This document shows positions 12,823 through 23,463 of a DNA stretch of 64,000 nt, piece by piece. The translations under genes and the position numbers were made by a program. Under the pieces are notes generated by a model. That model did no database searches. It saw only the letters and a program-made list of their open reading frames with translations, and was not told the DNA's origin. Within the stretch, counting starts at the first letter, position 1; every line of letters begins with the position of its first letter. The stretch comes from Lithobates sylvaticus (taxonomy: Eukaryota; Chordata; Amphibia; Anura; Ranidae), in contig CM053026.1 in the NCBI GenBank assembly GCA_028564925.1, forward strand, positions 133,473,155 through 133,537,154. Direction: 5' to 3'.

Positions 12823-13052
12823 AGCAGGAGTTCCGCCGTTATTTTTTTTTAAAAGACAGCAGCTACAAATACTGCAGCTGCTGGCTTTTAAAATATGCAC
12901 ACTTACCCCTCCAGCGCGCCCGCGATGTCGACACCCGAAGCTGATCTGTTGATCGGCTCTTGGGTGCTGCTGCCGCCGCCATCTTCGGTATGGGAATCAG
13001 GAAGTGAAGCCTTGCGGCTTCACTTCCCGGTTCCCTATTGCGCATGCGCGAG
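12823..13052. mobile_element. TTAA MITE (AGCGGAGTTCC family), inverted and truncated
   Basis: It begins at TTAA (12819-12822) with AGCAGGAGTTCCGCCG and runs as the inverse of the right half of the element at 51950-52407. Shared landmarks are the hairpin GCAGCTACAAATACTGCAGCTGC, the CpG-rich core with CGCCGCCATCTTCG, and GAAGTGAAGC. An outward TTACCCCTCCAG (inverse CTGGAGGGGTAA) sits near 12905. The far end is replaced by the next element. Confidence 0.8.
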
Positions 13053-13548
13053 TATACATACCAATAGGAATACACATCAAACATGGCAGCAATTCCTAAA
13101 ACAGTGGTAACTTGTAAGAACATGGTTAAAAATGGGTAGCATGATAGAGTTACAGAGTCCACCATATATCACAATTAGGTACAAAAATGTTGCAAGGTAA
13201 CATCTGCATGGCCTATGGCCTTACTGGTCCTTGTCACATAATGTCATGGTAAGAATATATAAATAATAGATGTTAGAGCTGTAGTATACTGGTGACCTTA
13301 CCAGGCCATGGCCTCATTTAAAGGCCCAATGTTTCCCCTCCCCCTTTTCCCCAATTTTTGCTTCAACAGGGATGGAAGCACGTGGTTGCAATTAACTGGT
13401 TCTATCTATTTAACTCATTCTGCGTCTCAGTGGTCCATTGTTACCATATCTATCATGCTACCCATTTTTAACCATGTTATTAACAGTTGCCACTGTTTTA
13501 GGAATTGAGGCCACGTTTAATGTGTATTCCTATTTGTATGTATATGGA
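13053..13548. mobile_element. Element with ~95-bp terminal inverted repeats
   Basis: The left arm 13053-13150 (ATACATACCAATAGGAATAC) matches in inverse the right arm 13436-13548. Both contain CCTAAAACAGTGG and GGTTAAAAATGGGTAGCATG-type runs. The non-coding interior is unrelated. It lies directly against the truncated TTAA MITE to its left, so it may have inserted into that copy. The superfamily is unknown; a TA target is possible. Confidence 0.7.
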
Positions 13549-13965
13549 AATTATGTGTGTAATTTTGTTATTTACGGAATATTAAATATCTCAATCTCCA
13601 CCATTGTATTCATTTCAACCATGTGCTTCATTCAAAGTTCCACCCTCTTGCTCCTAATAGTCACCATTATTGTGATTCACACCCATTTTACAATTAGCAT
13701 TCATAGTGATTTTTTACAAGTGCCCAGCGCACATTGGTAGTAGTGGCAGTTGTCAGTTGAGAAACTGCTCTTATGTTGTATAGCATGTAAATTGTTCAGG
13801 TACCTAATGGTTACTAATGAAACTGTAAATCATCCTCCCTTAAAAGGTACCAGTCAGGAATGGGAATTTTAGGAATCTAAGATGTAAATCTCTACTCATA
13901 GATGTAATCACTAATTGAATGAATTTAGTTAGCTAAAGCACTATTTATGGTAAACTACAGACATT
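13549..13965. other. No gene recognised
   Basis: Unassigned AT-rich sequence between two DNA elements. Confidence 0.45.
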
Positions 13966-13969
13966 TTAA

Positions 13970-14265
13970 ACCTCTTGATGCCAGCCATTCACATATATGC
14001 GGCTGCTCGGCAGGTGGGCTTTAACGTTGAGCGACCGCATATATGCGGCCTTGTTAAAACAACTTACCGTGCTGAGAGTGCTCCCTGCACACCCCCAGCA
14101 CAGTAGCCGGCGGGGACCAGTAAACTCCCAATGGGTACTTGCAATTGGGAGATTTACGACCATGTGACTGCTGTGCTGTGACAGCCAATCACTGTGGTCA
14201 CTTGACCTGAATGCCTCCTGGCTTTTAGAACTGTTAAAGAGCCTAGGGCGGTCAGTGCGAAGGGG
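13970..14265. mobile_element. Short TTAA element of the CC(A/C)CTT-end GC-rich family, 296 bp
   Basis: TTAA at 13966-13969 and 14266-14269. The left end ACCTCTTGATGCC opposes a right end that reads ACCCCTTCGCACTGACCGCC in inverse. The GC-rich interior has an internal inverted pair built on CATATATGCGG (near 13991 and 14037). Non-coding. Confidence 0.65.
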
Positions 14266-14269
14266 TTAA

Positions 14270-15289
14270 AAACATGCTGTCGCAATTTTTTCGTTCTATG
14301 TGGCATCTCAGTTCCTCCAGCCTTGCAGCCACTCCTTTTCTACATGCATGCACACAAGCTATAGCTGCATGGCCATCCTCTGGACCAAGCTTCCTTTTGT
14401 TATGAACAGCAGACCATGCTTTGGTAATATGGGTTGAAGTGGCTGTATGTATTCTATATTATAAGCTTGTTTACCAGGCTAACAACAAAGGCGGACTAAT
14501 CTGTATACAGGGCCAGTGTGTTGTTCCCCTTTAAGAGGACGTGCATGAGCGAGGACTTTCATGACAGAGTCACTGATGCAATTGCCAATGTGATTTTTGC
14601 CAACAAATATGCCGTCCCGGTTGCGGGGCGTTTGTGGCATTGCTTGAATATAGCGTTTGGTGGGCTTGCCGCCTGCCAATTACTACATGTCGTGTAAACT
14701 TTGCCATGGGTGGGAAGCATCATGACATCGGTGTGTAAACACCCCCACCCACTGCCTATCATAGGTTAAGGAGGGGCAGTTTTTGGGCAACAAAAACCAT
14801 GCATTTTTGTCGCTCCCCCCAACTGCACATCTAAATGAAGCCTAAGTGATTGAGTTTATTATAGTATATGTGTCGATTCTGTTATTTAATTGTATTGTTT
14901 TCCTGGCAGAGCAAAGATGTCCGCTTAGTTTCATGCTGTAACACCCCATGGGTTCAAGGTGACACACTCCATGGATTGCTGAAGTAGGATAAAATTGTCA
15001 GTTAACAAAGCCTTCCATTTTCTTTTATATATTTCTGACAACACCTTTGTTTTATGATAGTTTTATGAGTTTCTGTTTTGTCTGACACTCTGCCTGACAC
15101 TTCTGCACTGACAGAAGGTGGATAATAAAAAAAAAAAAACAGTCATTGGTGACTGGTTTTCTTTAATGTCACTCGTATAAAAGCTGTCACTCTAAAAGTC
15201 ACAGGCAAATGCAGTCTAGCAAAAGTAGTCACTAATACCATGGAACCGCTGAACCCATATAACAACTAATTAGTGATAACAGAATTCAT
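14270..15289. other. No gene recognised
   Basis: 14280-14840 looks like an old, moderately GC-rich repeat interior without clear ends. 14850-15290 is AT-rich with a poly-A run near 15128. No protein-like ORF. Confidence 0.4.
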
Positions 15290-15620
15290 TTTTAAATCAG
15301 TGGAATCAGTTAACTGCAGTTTTGTGGATTTTGTGGATGCAGATTGTTTAATCTATAGAGAATTATATAATTCTTGAAGCATGGTTGCCTGGATTCCTGA
15401 ACTGTGTGATTCTGCTAAGATTATATTGATCTACACATATTAATGAAAATAAAAAATTAGAGAACTGCTGGTTTGATTATCACTGCAGATAACATTAACT
15501 TTTGGTTTAGTCATGAATTTAATGTTCATTTGCAAAACAAAGATTGTGCATAGATGGTAAAAATGTAAACTTTTAAAATATTAAACATAAACACTAAAAT
15601 ATAATTGATGCAAAACAAAT
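15290..15620. promoter_or_regulatory. Candidate conserved non-coding element 3
   Basis: Repeat-free block with enhancer-like words: CATATTAATGAAAATAAA near 15437, GTTCATTTGCAAAACAAAG near 15523 (octamer- and SOX-like) and GATTGTTTAATC near 15343. No ORF. Inference from texture only. Confidence 0.35.
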
Positions 15621-16105
15621 ATCATTTCTGTTCAAAAGATCTTGGATGTTTCAACCCCTGGACACAATAAAATATTCTACGTGGTGAAGCTGAGTTACTA
15701 AATAAAGTAAATCAGAGATAACCCATAAGCATACAATTAGATCACATGCCTGCGAGTATGAACATGCATAATTGTGATCCAAGCTGATTGTGCACTGATA
15801 TCCAATGCATACAGTGTGCTCCTAGTTTGCTGTGTATTAAAAATCCAAATAATGCTGCTTTTATAAAAGGTACACTACATGGTGTGCATGTCAAAAACGC
15901 TTTTTAATAATTATTTAATAATAAAAATAGAAAAAAAATAATGTGCTCGGCTACAAGTCACATAAAAAATCCTTATGCTATGCTGCCGTATGGAAAAGTC
16001 AGTAAATGTACAAGTATTTATCATTGGCATTAGTACTCCAAGCAGCAACATTTAGAATCTCTTATGTTGACTAGGACTTGGATGTTTGACCATGTGCACA
16101 AGAAT
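15621..16105. other. No gene recognised
   Basis: AT-rich unassigned sequence with short A and T runs near 15900-15940. Confidence 0.45.
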
Positions 16106-16109
16106 CTGC

Positions 16110-16345
16110 TTGTATGCAATACAATACTGGGGAATTTCCCTTCACTTCCTGTCCAGGAGACGCAACAGGAAATGAGAGGAAATCCCTCCAAAATTAACTG
16201 AATTCCCATTTTAGAGGATTGTTACAAGAACGGGTGTCCCATTGAAAGACTTTTCCTCACCTCTTGCTCTGGTGACAAATCAAAGGTTTTGGATTTCTAT
16301 TACTTTCAAGCTCTGTGACAGTTGTCATGAGGATAAACAGAGGGT
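16110..16345. mobile_element. MITE remnant (CACTTCCTGTCC type)
   Basis: Contains TTCCCTTCACTTCCTGTCC followed by its near-inverse AGGAAATGAGAGGAAATCCC, then TTTTCCTCACCTCTTGCTC and GGTGACAAATC. The same wording, decayed, occurs near 8490-8600. It reads as the interior of a widespread amphibian MITE with unclear ends. Confidence 0.4.
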
Positions 16346-16639
16346 TGAATTTGCCTTTACATACAATATAAGTTTTTTTTACACGTCATGCTCTCTTGAA
16401 ATGCTAACAGCGGTAATATCAAAAATCAATTCATCGCATTTTTATTTTAGGCATAGCGAGGCTGTCACTATGCTATCTACCCATTAGAAACCCTTAAAAT
16501 GAGCAAGGCGCACCCACCCTCAACATTCCTAGAGGAGTGTAAGTGTCTTCCAGAAAATTCAAGAGCTGAACAATTTCTCCATTTGCACAAAGAAACATAT
16601 CAGGACCCACTGTAGCCCAATTTAACCCCTTAAAGCCTA

Positions 16640-16805
16640 GCCTACAGAGGAAATCTTATCTTATTTTTATTATTATTATACAGGATTTATATAGTGCCAA
16701 CATTTTACACAGTGCTTTACAACTTGAGGGTAGACAATACAACAACATTAATACAGTAGGAATCAGAGAGCCCTGATCGTTGGAGCTTACAATCTAAGAG
16801 ACCAT
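16640..16805 (-). repeat. L2-type LINE 3' end, minus strand
   Basis: Starts with a TTATTATTATTATA run and continues CAGGATTTATATAGTGCC, then CACAGTGCTTTACAAC. This is the inverse of the 3' end of the plus-strand L2 copy at 23240-23370. Only the tail survives. Confidence 0.7.
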
Positions 16806-16869
16806 ATAGCATATAACTATCTATAAATATAAATATGCCAAAACTATTAACTTTGATAATATATACAGT

Positions 16870-17442
16870 GCATGCTGGGTAGGGTATAAAAAGGACATAT
16901 TTGGCCTCTTGGGACCACGTTGCCTGCCTGTACGGATCCGTGAGGAGGTGTCCCGGAGACAGCGGCAGACAGAAACAAAAATATTTCTGGTTAAGTATCT
17001 AGTTGTGTGGCATGCTGTTTCCCCACCAGGTGGAGCCAGAAGATCCAGAGGGTATTATACAGGTACTTTATATTGTTATATATTGTACTGTATTGCATTG
17101 CACCACAGCTGTGCCAAGGGGACCGAGTTCAGTTAGTGGGATTTATCAGAAGAGTGCAGGCCCAATTCAAACTAGCAACTACAGAGAGCCCAAAATCAAC
17201 AGTATCAGATATGCCAAATTCCGAGACGCTAAATGCCAATCTAGAAGAGTTCCCCAGAAGTGGTCATAGGCCAATAGGCCAAAGCGTGACAGTAGCAGGG
17301 TCTCAGGGGACTGTGGCACTGTCAACATCTTGGGAGAGTGTGGTACTGGCAATACTTAGGGCGAAAGTGGCAGACCAGTCTCAAGTTCAGGCACAACAGA
17401 CATATGTGACCAACACAGACAAAGCCACCTAAGACACAGCCA
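16870..17442. other. Unidentified sequence interrupted by an L1
   Basis: Contains a TATA-like GGGTATAAAAAGG at 16881 and an ORF of 141 codons (17007-17432, plus strand), rich in Q, S and T, with no motif I recognise. The sequence continues beyond the L1 at 17885. It could be part of an old repeat. No function is claimed. Confidence 0.3.
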
Positions 17443-17872
17443 GGGTAAACAAAGCTATGACCCGCATAGTTCTTTAGACCTGCTTCTACACTCAGGGGTT
17501 ATAGCCTTTACATCACCCAACACATTTAATCACACATCATCCTTCCTGTTGAGTTCTACTTACTGGTCTGACCTCAGGTTATTCTGCCTCCCCTTTCCCA
17601 AGGTTGCGAATAGTCCGACTCAGTATCTCTCTTGTTACCTTTACAACTGAAACTTCATTGCCTCTACAGCTCATTATTCAAATGTATGCCGGTAGATCTA
17701 CGTGAAATTTTCTTTGTGTGTATCTTTCTTTATTTGCTTAAATTGTCTTACTTATCGTAGCTGATGATGGTTTCTCTTTTTGTCAATACGGATGTTGTAA
17801 TATGTACAATAAGTTTACTGTCCTGTTAAACTGTTTGACTTCTTTCAATAAACTTTTTGAAAAAAAAAAATA
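17443..17872 (+). mobile_element. 5'-truncated L1 LINE 3' end, 430 bp
   Basis: A 3'-UTR-like sequence ends with TTCAATAAACTTTTTGAAAA and a poly-A run at 17859-17872. It is flanked by a perfect 12-bp target duplication, AAGACACAGCCA, at 17431-17442 and 17873-17884. The poly-A tail and 12-bp duplication are typical of L1 target-primed insertion. No coding sequence is retained. Confidence 0.8.
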
Positions 17873-17884
17873 AAGACACAGCCA

Positions 17885-18493
17885 ACTCAGACTAAAGAGA
17901 GGTCAACTCAGAAAAAGTTTAACACATAGAAAGAAGAAAGACTGATTTTCATTTAGAAGAGACAACTCCAATATCTCAGAGGACTGTTTCATTCTCAAAA
18001 GAAACTGGCTCATGATGAGAAACAGGAGGAGGCATAGATGCTGGCAGGTCTTAAACAAGAACCATAGAGCTAGTAGGGAACTATTTCTTCTTGCTCCTAG
18101 AAACAGAAATCATGACATGAACTGTTGCTACAGGAGACTGGGGCTGTAAACTCACTTTCAAATTAGGTTTAGCAATAGGTTAAACAGCCTAGGGTGAAGT
18201 CACAGAATAGGAAGCGCACTGCCTCAGAAAGTGAAAAACGGCAGAAATACCTAAAAATAAGTGAGGAAGAATTCGCAAACGCCCCTTATCACCGGTTAGA
18301 CATATACTCTGCAAAATCTTCATACATATAACTGTTATAATCTAGTATATTATCTGTCCACTCAAACAAATCCCCTTCAAGGAGGTAATATGCAAACTGA
18401 AGTGACCAGGTTACCATGGGTGAATTCAGGCTGAAATGTTAGCATGTAGCAGGTGGGTGATAGCTTGCAGGAAAAGATTGAAGTTTGTAAGGC
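17885..18493. other. No gene recognised
   Basis: Continuation of the sequence into which the L1 inserted. A-rich coding-like texture near 17900-18150 but no recognisable protein. Confidence 0.35.
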
Positions 18494-18890
18494 TTAAAGT
18501 GGAATTAAACACCAAAGATAAAAAAAATGTATGTGATTCCATACGTTTATCGATATCAATTTCTACCCCTTGTGACTGCAGTTTCTGACAGCATATTTTT
18601 TTAAATAAATAGAAAACAAACATCTTCAACTTCCTTTAGGAGGCTGGCTACTTCTCTACATGGACCCACTGTATGTGGGAATGTAGGCACCTTCCACTTC
18701 TTGCTCTTGATAAAGATTACAGCAATGCATTATGACGCATCCTGCATCAGCATGTAAAAGCTGAGAAAACGCTCATTCATAAAAAAACTCCAGTGACTCC
18801 AGCCCACTGGCTACAGCATGACAGTGACAGCAGGAAGTGAGTGTTGCATGTTGCGTTAGGGCACTTTCCAGGAGCAAGATCAGATGACCA
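18494..18890. mobile_element. Probable TTAA MITE, right end unclear
   Basis: Starts TTAAAGTGGAATTAAACACC, the left-end pattern of several TTAA MITEs here (compare TTAAAGTGGTTGTAAAC at 30715). The body is non-coding. I could not place the right end. Confidence 0.4.
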
Positions 18891-19309
18891 TCAAAGCAGG
18901 GGAAGTTGTTTTTGCATGAATGAATCCTGTAGGATTAGCATGTGAATGAGCTGTAACTGTCTTTACTGTTTCTTACAAAAACAATATTGTATGACATTTA
19001 CCATCATATGGGATACTTTTAATATTTGTATGTTGTGATTAATAAATCTGGAAACTTTTTTACACGTGTTAAATTTGTATCCTTGGATGCTGTCCTATAA
19101 AGTCCCTGGCTTTTAAGTTGTTGCAATCAATAGTTATAATGTACAGATCTGTTACTAGCACCATGCAGTTCTCACTGAGCTTCTCATAGCTGATGTCAAC
19201 TCATTTCCAAGTATAAATATGATTTACAGACCAGTTGCTCGTGACAGCATTATACAGTGCTTACTAAGTATACAATATTTCATATACAGGGAGGGCTTGC
19301 TCGAAAAAA
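18891..19309. other. No gene recognised
   Basis: AT-rich unassigned sequence. Confidence 0.45.
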
Positions 19310-19685
19310 AAAGTACTAAAATATGGCAGCTCTGGCTCTGCATCCCGATAGGACAATGTTCCTAACTCTCAACTGTCTAGTTAACCCCCTTGTTAATTGT
19401 TAATAATTTTTTTAACCTTGTATTGCTGATGGGTGTACCTACATTTTTGGTGTAAGGGGAGATCAGTAGTTCTGTGTATGTTTCTGTGTGATTGTGCGTG
19501 GTTCTCTGTATTGTTGCAATACTGTACATATCCTGTGTACACTGTTTATGACATTTTGGGCTCTACATAGCCTTTTGCCATTGGTCATGATGCAATGTCA
19601 ATAGTTGTACTTTATTTTTGATCTTTTTTTTTTTTTTTTTATGACCAAAAACACTTAAATAAAAGCCTATTAAAATTAAAAAAAA
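19310..19685 (+). mobile_element. Probable L1-like LINE 3' end
   Basis: TG-rich 3'-UTR-like sequence, then a T-run, CTTAAATAAAAGCC, and an A-rich end at 19671-19685. This is the layout of the other L1 3' ends in the window. No clear target duplication or ORF. Confidence 0.4.
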
Positions 19686-19744
19686 GTTCACAAAATTTCA
19701 GGTGTGCTTATGTTCAAATGTCTATGAAAAGGTCTGCTCATTAA

Positions 19745-20175
19745 GGCCCCTTTCACACTGGGGCGGTTTTCAGGCGGTACGGCGCTAAAAATAGCGCCTG
19801 TATACCGCCTGAAAAAACCGGCCCCATTCACTCCAGTGTGAAAGCCGGCGGGCTTTCACACTGGAGCGGTGCGCTAGCAGGACCGCAACAAAAGTCCTGC
19901 TAGCAGCATCTTTGGAGCGGTGAAGGAGCGGTGTATTCACCGCTCCTATACCGCTCCTTCCCGTTGGAATCAATGGGAAACCGTGGGGATACCGCCCGCA
20001 AACCGCCGCTGCAGCGGCGCTTTGCGGAGGTTTTTAACCCTTTTGCGGCCGCTAGCGGGGGTTAAAACCACCCCGCTAGCGGCCGCATACCGCGGGTAAA
20101 ACGATGGTAAAGCAGCGCTAAATATAGCGCTGCTTTACCGTCGCCGCCCCGCACCGCCCCAGTGTGAAGCCAGCC
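19745..20175. mobile_element. TTAA/TAA-flanked MITE with CACACTGGGGCGG ends, 431 bp
   Basis: TTAA occurs on both sides (19741-19744, 20176-20179). The left end GGCCCCTTTCACACTGGGGC is matched in inverse by GCCCCAGTGTGAAGCCAGCC. The interior is rich in GCGGT, GCTAGC and GCGGCCGC words and is strongly self-complementary. A second, older copy lies at 26458-26830 with a TAA duplication, so a Harbinger-type origin is likely. Confidence 0.8.
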
Positions 20176-20289
20176 TTAAGGAGCACTATTCACCACAGGT
20201 GTAAGCACTCTTGTACTAATGTCCACACCTACACTCAGGAAAACTTTTCTATATCAATGCAAACTTGTTTGCAAGCATAATTATAGTGC

Positions 20290-20700
20290 AAATATTTTAA
20301 CATAATAAATGAAGCGTGGCAAGACTTTCATGACAGATCAAAACCCCGAGGTTCAGTTTATAAAATATTTACAACTTGAATGATTATTACAAGGCATATT
20401 TCCATCCAGAGCACAGCAGGCAGCTTTACGTGAATTTTTTGTTTAATCTTGATTTATGGGATTTCATAGGGGAGATGATGTGCCTGTGGATCATTGATAT
20501 TGCCAGTTTTCTAATGGTACAGTGGGGTTTTAAAACATAAATAACATTGCAATTGAAGCATTGCTGGGTTGTTTTAATGTAAACATTATGTGAGATATAT
20601 ATGACATGGCATAGGCTCATAAATACAGCTTTGGTAGCAAAAAATTGATATGGTCTTAGAATTCCCATTCCTTTTTTTTTGTCAATTTCTATTAGTAATA
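20290..20700. promoter_or_regulatory. Candidate conserved non-coding element 4
   Basis: Repeat-free block with varied, low-degeneracy sequence, for example CAGAGCACAGCAGGCAGC near 20408 and GTTTAATCTTGATTTATGG near 20441. No ORF with motifs. Inference from texture only. Confidence 0.3.
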
Positions 20701-20964
20701 ACATGATTTATACATAATGCAAGGAAAATAATCAATATACAATCAACATAAAAATTTTCATTTCGACCCTCATTCTTGGTAAAAGCCATAATATATATCA
20801 GTGGAAAGTAGGGATATTTGAAGTCTTTATAGCAGGCCACAAAGAGAAAAGGCATGCTGAGACTTGTAGGTTTTTGACATCATGAAGCCATCAGGTTGCC
20901 TAACCACTTAGGATTCTGCTTAGTTGTATTAGTTTGTTGAAAGTTTTATATGACATTGACATAA

Positions 20965-20969
<5 letters not shown>

Positions 20970-21009
<40 letters not shown>
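20970..21009. repeat. (AT)n microsatellite
   Basis: An uninterrupted AT dinucleotide run that supplies the TA target of the Tc1 element immediately to its right. Confidence 0.95.
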
Positions 21010-21012
<3 letters not shown>

Positions 21013-21736
21013 TCAGGTCCATAAATATTGGGACATCGACACAATTCTAATCTTTTTGGCTCTATACACCACCACAATGGATTTGAAATGAAACAAATAA
21101 GATGTGCTTTAACTGCAGACTTTCAGCTTTAATTTGAGGGTATTTACATCCAAATCAGGTGAACGATGTAGGAACAACAGTTTGTATATGTGACTCCCAC
21201 TTTTTAAAGTAATGGGACAGATTAACAATCATCCATCAAACTTTCACTTTTTAATACTTGGTTGCAAATCCTTTGCAGTCAATTACAGCCTGAAGTCTGG
21301 AATGCATAGACATCACCAGACGCTGGGTTTCATCCCTGGTGATGCTCTGCCAGGCCTCTACTGCAACTGTCTTCAGTTCCTGCTTGTTCTTGGGGCATTT
21401 TCCCTTCAGTTTTGTCTTCAGCAAGTCAAATGCATGCTCAATCGGATTTAGGTCAGGTGATTGACTTGGCCATTGCATAAAATTCCACTTCTTTCCCTTA
21501 AAAAACTCTTTGGTTGCTTTCGCAGTATGCTTCAGGTTATTGTCCATCTGCACTGTGAAGCGCCATCCAATGAGTTCTGAAGAATTTTACTGAATATGAG
21601 CAGATAGTATTGCCCGAAACACTTCAGAATTCATCCTGCTGCTTTTGTCAGCAATCACATCATCAATAAATACAAGAGAAGTTCCATTGGCAGCCATACA
21701 TGCCCACGCAATGACACTACCACCACTACCAGAAGA
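21010..21736 (-). mobile_element. Truncated Tc1 element with transposase C-terminus
   Basis: Begins CAGTCAGGTCCATAAATATT after TA (21008-21009), a Tc1-type terminus. On the minus strand 21251-21553 encodes the last 100 residues of a Tc1 transposase. It has NNLKHTAK (second catalytic region, with N in place of the usual D), the SQSPDLNPIEHAFD motif bearing the third acidic residue, and an end like GFATKY. The element stops near 21736, where other repeats begin, so the N-terminal half and the other terminus are missing. It is a dead copy. Confidence 0.8.
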
Positions 21737-21764
21737 GCATCACTGGCTATTGAACTTCATTTTT

Positions 21765-21926
21765 CTCGGCTTGTCGTACGTGTTGTACGTCACCGCGTTC
21801 TTGACGTTCGGAATTTCCGACCAACTTTGTGTGACCATGTGTATGCAAGACAAGTTTGAGCCAACATCCGTAGGAAAAAAAACATGGGATTTTGTTGTTG
21901 GAATGTCCGATCGTGTGTATGCGGCA
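21765..21926. mobile_element. Harbinger-type MITE (GTGTACACA family)
   Basis: The right end CGTGTGTATGCGGCA is followed by TTA at 21927-21929. The interior has TCGGAATTTCCGACC and GGAATGTCCGATC. The left end (GTCGTACGTGTTGTACG) is degraded. It lies between the truncated Tc1 and the L2. Confidence 0.6.
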
Positions 21927-21929
21927 TTA

Positions 21930-23370
21930 GTGTACAACCGTCTTAGCTCCTACCTCACTGACAACAAGCTTCTTGAACCCTTACAGTCCGGCTTTTGCTA
22001 CACTTCACTGAAACTGCCCTACTGAAACACACTAATGACGTACTAACTGCTAAAACCAAAGGCCAATACTCCATACTCATACTACTCGACCTCTCTGCAG
22101 CTACTGTTGACTGCTACTGTTGACCACCCCCTCCTCAAAAAAAAACTCCACTTTCTTGGCCTTCAAGACTCTGCTCTCTCCTGGCTCTCCTCTTACCTAT
22201 CACAGCGCTCCTTCAGTGTGACCTATTACTCAGTTTTCTCCACGTCCACTACTTTCTGTAGGGGTACCTCAAAGTTCTGTCCTCTGACAACTTCTCTTCT
22301 CCATTTACACATACTCCCTTGGTCTGTTAATAAACTCCCATTTCTTCCAGTACCACCTCTATGCTGAAGACACACAAATCTATCTCTCTACTCCTCACCT
22401 CACTCCTTCCGTCTCCTCTCGCATTACTAACTTACTAACTGACATATCAACATGGATGTCACACCACTACCTCAAGCTCAATCTTTCTAAAACTAAGCTC
22501 ATAATTTTTCCTCCAGCGCATGCCCCCCCCCCCCCCTGACATCTCCATCAAAATCAAAAAATACAACCATCAGTCCCTCCCCTCATGCCAGGGAACTAGG
22601 TGTAATCCTAGACTCTGACCTGTCCTTTCAGACCCAAATCCAATCACTGTCCAAATCGTGCAGACTTTGCCTCCAAAACATCTCCAAAATACACCCCTAA
22701 CACCACTAAGCAACTTATTCGCTCCCTTGTTATCAATCCCATTGACTATTGTAACTCCCTCCTCATTGGCCTACCTCCCCCGCAAGATTCCACCTCTTCA
22801 GTCTATCATGAATGCCTCTGCCAGACTCATCCACCTTACCAACCGTTCAGTATCCACCACTCCTCTCTGCCAATCCCTTTACTGGCTTCCCATTGCCCAA
22901 GAAGAAAATTCAAAACACTAACAATAACATACAAAGCCATTTACAATTCTGCCCCTGAGCTACATCACCAAAACCTTCTGCTCTCATGCTCCCATGTCTC
23001 CTTTTCCCATGCTCGTCTCTAGGACTTCCCTAGAGCCTCCCTCATCCTCTGGAACTCACTACCCCAACCTGTCCGGTTATCTCCTACTCTGTCCACTTTT
23101 AGGCGATCCCTGAAAACTCATCTCTTCTGGGAGGCCTATCCTGCACTACAGCTAACAACCAAATCTTCTACTTCCCTCATCAGTTCATCCCTCACAGTCA
23201 CTACCTTTTTGTTTCACCAGCCCCTCCTTCTTAGATTGTAAGCTTGCAGGAGCAGGGCTCCTCTAACCCTCTTGTTTTGAATTGTACTGTTGGTGTATTG
23301 TCTCCCTTTATATTGTAAAGCACTGTGCAAACTGTTGGCGCTATATTAATCCTGTATAATAATAATAAAA
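21930..23370 (+). mobile_element. L2-clade LINE, 5'-truncated, decayed
   Basis: Carries the reverse transcriptase and C-terminal region of an L2 ORF2 in broken frames. At 22030-22110 the translation gives LLDLSA...TVDH, the RT block with the first catalytic aspartate. At 22350-22380 it gives YAEDTQIY, where the usual YADDTQ core has E in place of a catalytic D. LSKTKL and the distal ELGVILDSDLSF, IDYCNSLLIG and LYWLP blocks follow. Several stops and frame changes are visible. The 3' end has GCGCTATATTAATCCTGTATAA and an ATAAT-rich tail. The copy is not functional. Confidence 0.85.
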
Positions 23371-23432
23371 GTTCATGTGCTTGTAAAAGCAGGTGTCCCA
23401 ATACTTTTGGTAATATACTGTAGTATAGATAG
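23371..23432. mobile_element. Tc1 terminal fragment
   Basis: CAGGTGTCCCAATACTTTTGG and TAATATACTGTA resemble the terminus of a Tc1 family different from its two neighbours. A short GATA array follows at 23433-23455. Confidence 0.5.
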
Positions 23433-23463
23433 ATAGATAGATCTCTCTATATATAGCTAGATA

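Noticed and set aside
21645-22025. 126-codon ORF
   Set aside because: It crosses three repeats (Tc1, Harbinger-type MITE, L2) and only its last part is real LINE coding sequence.
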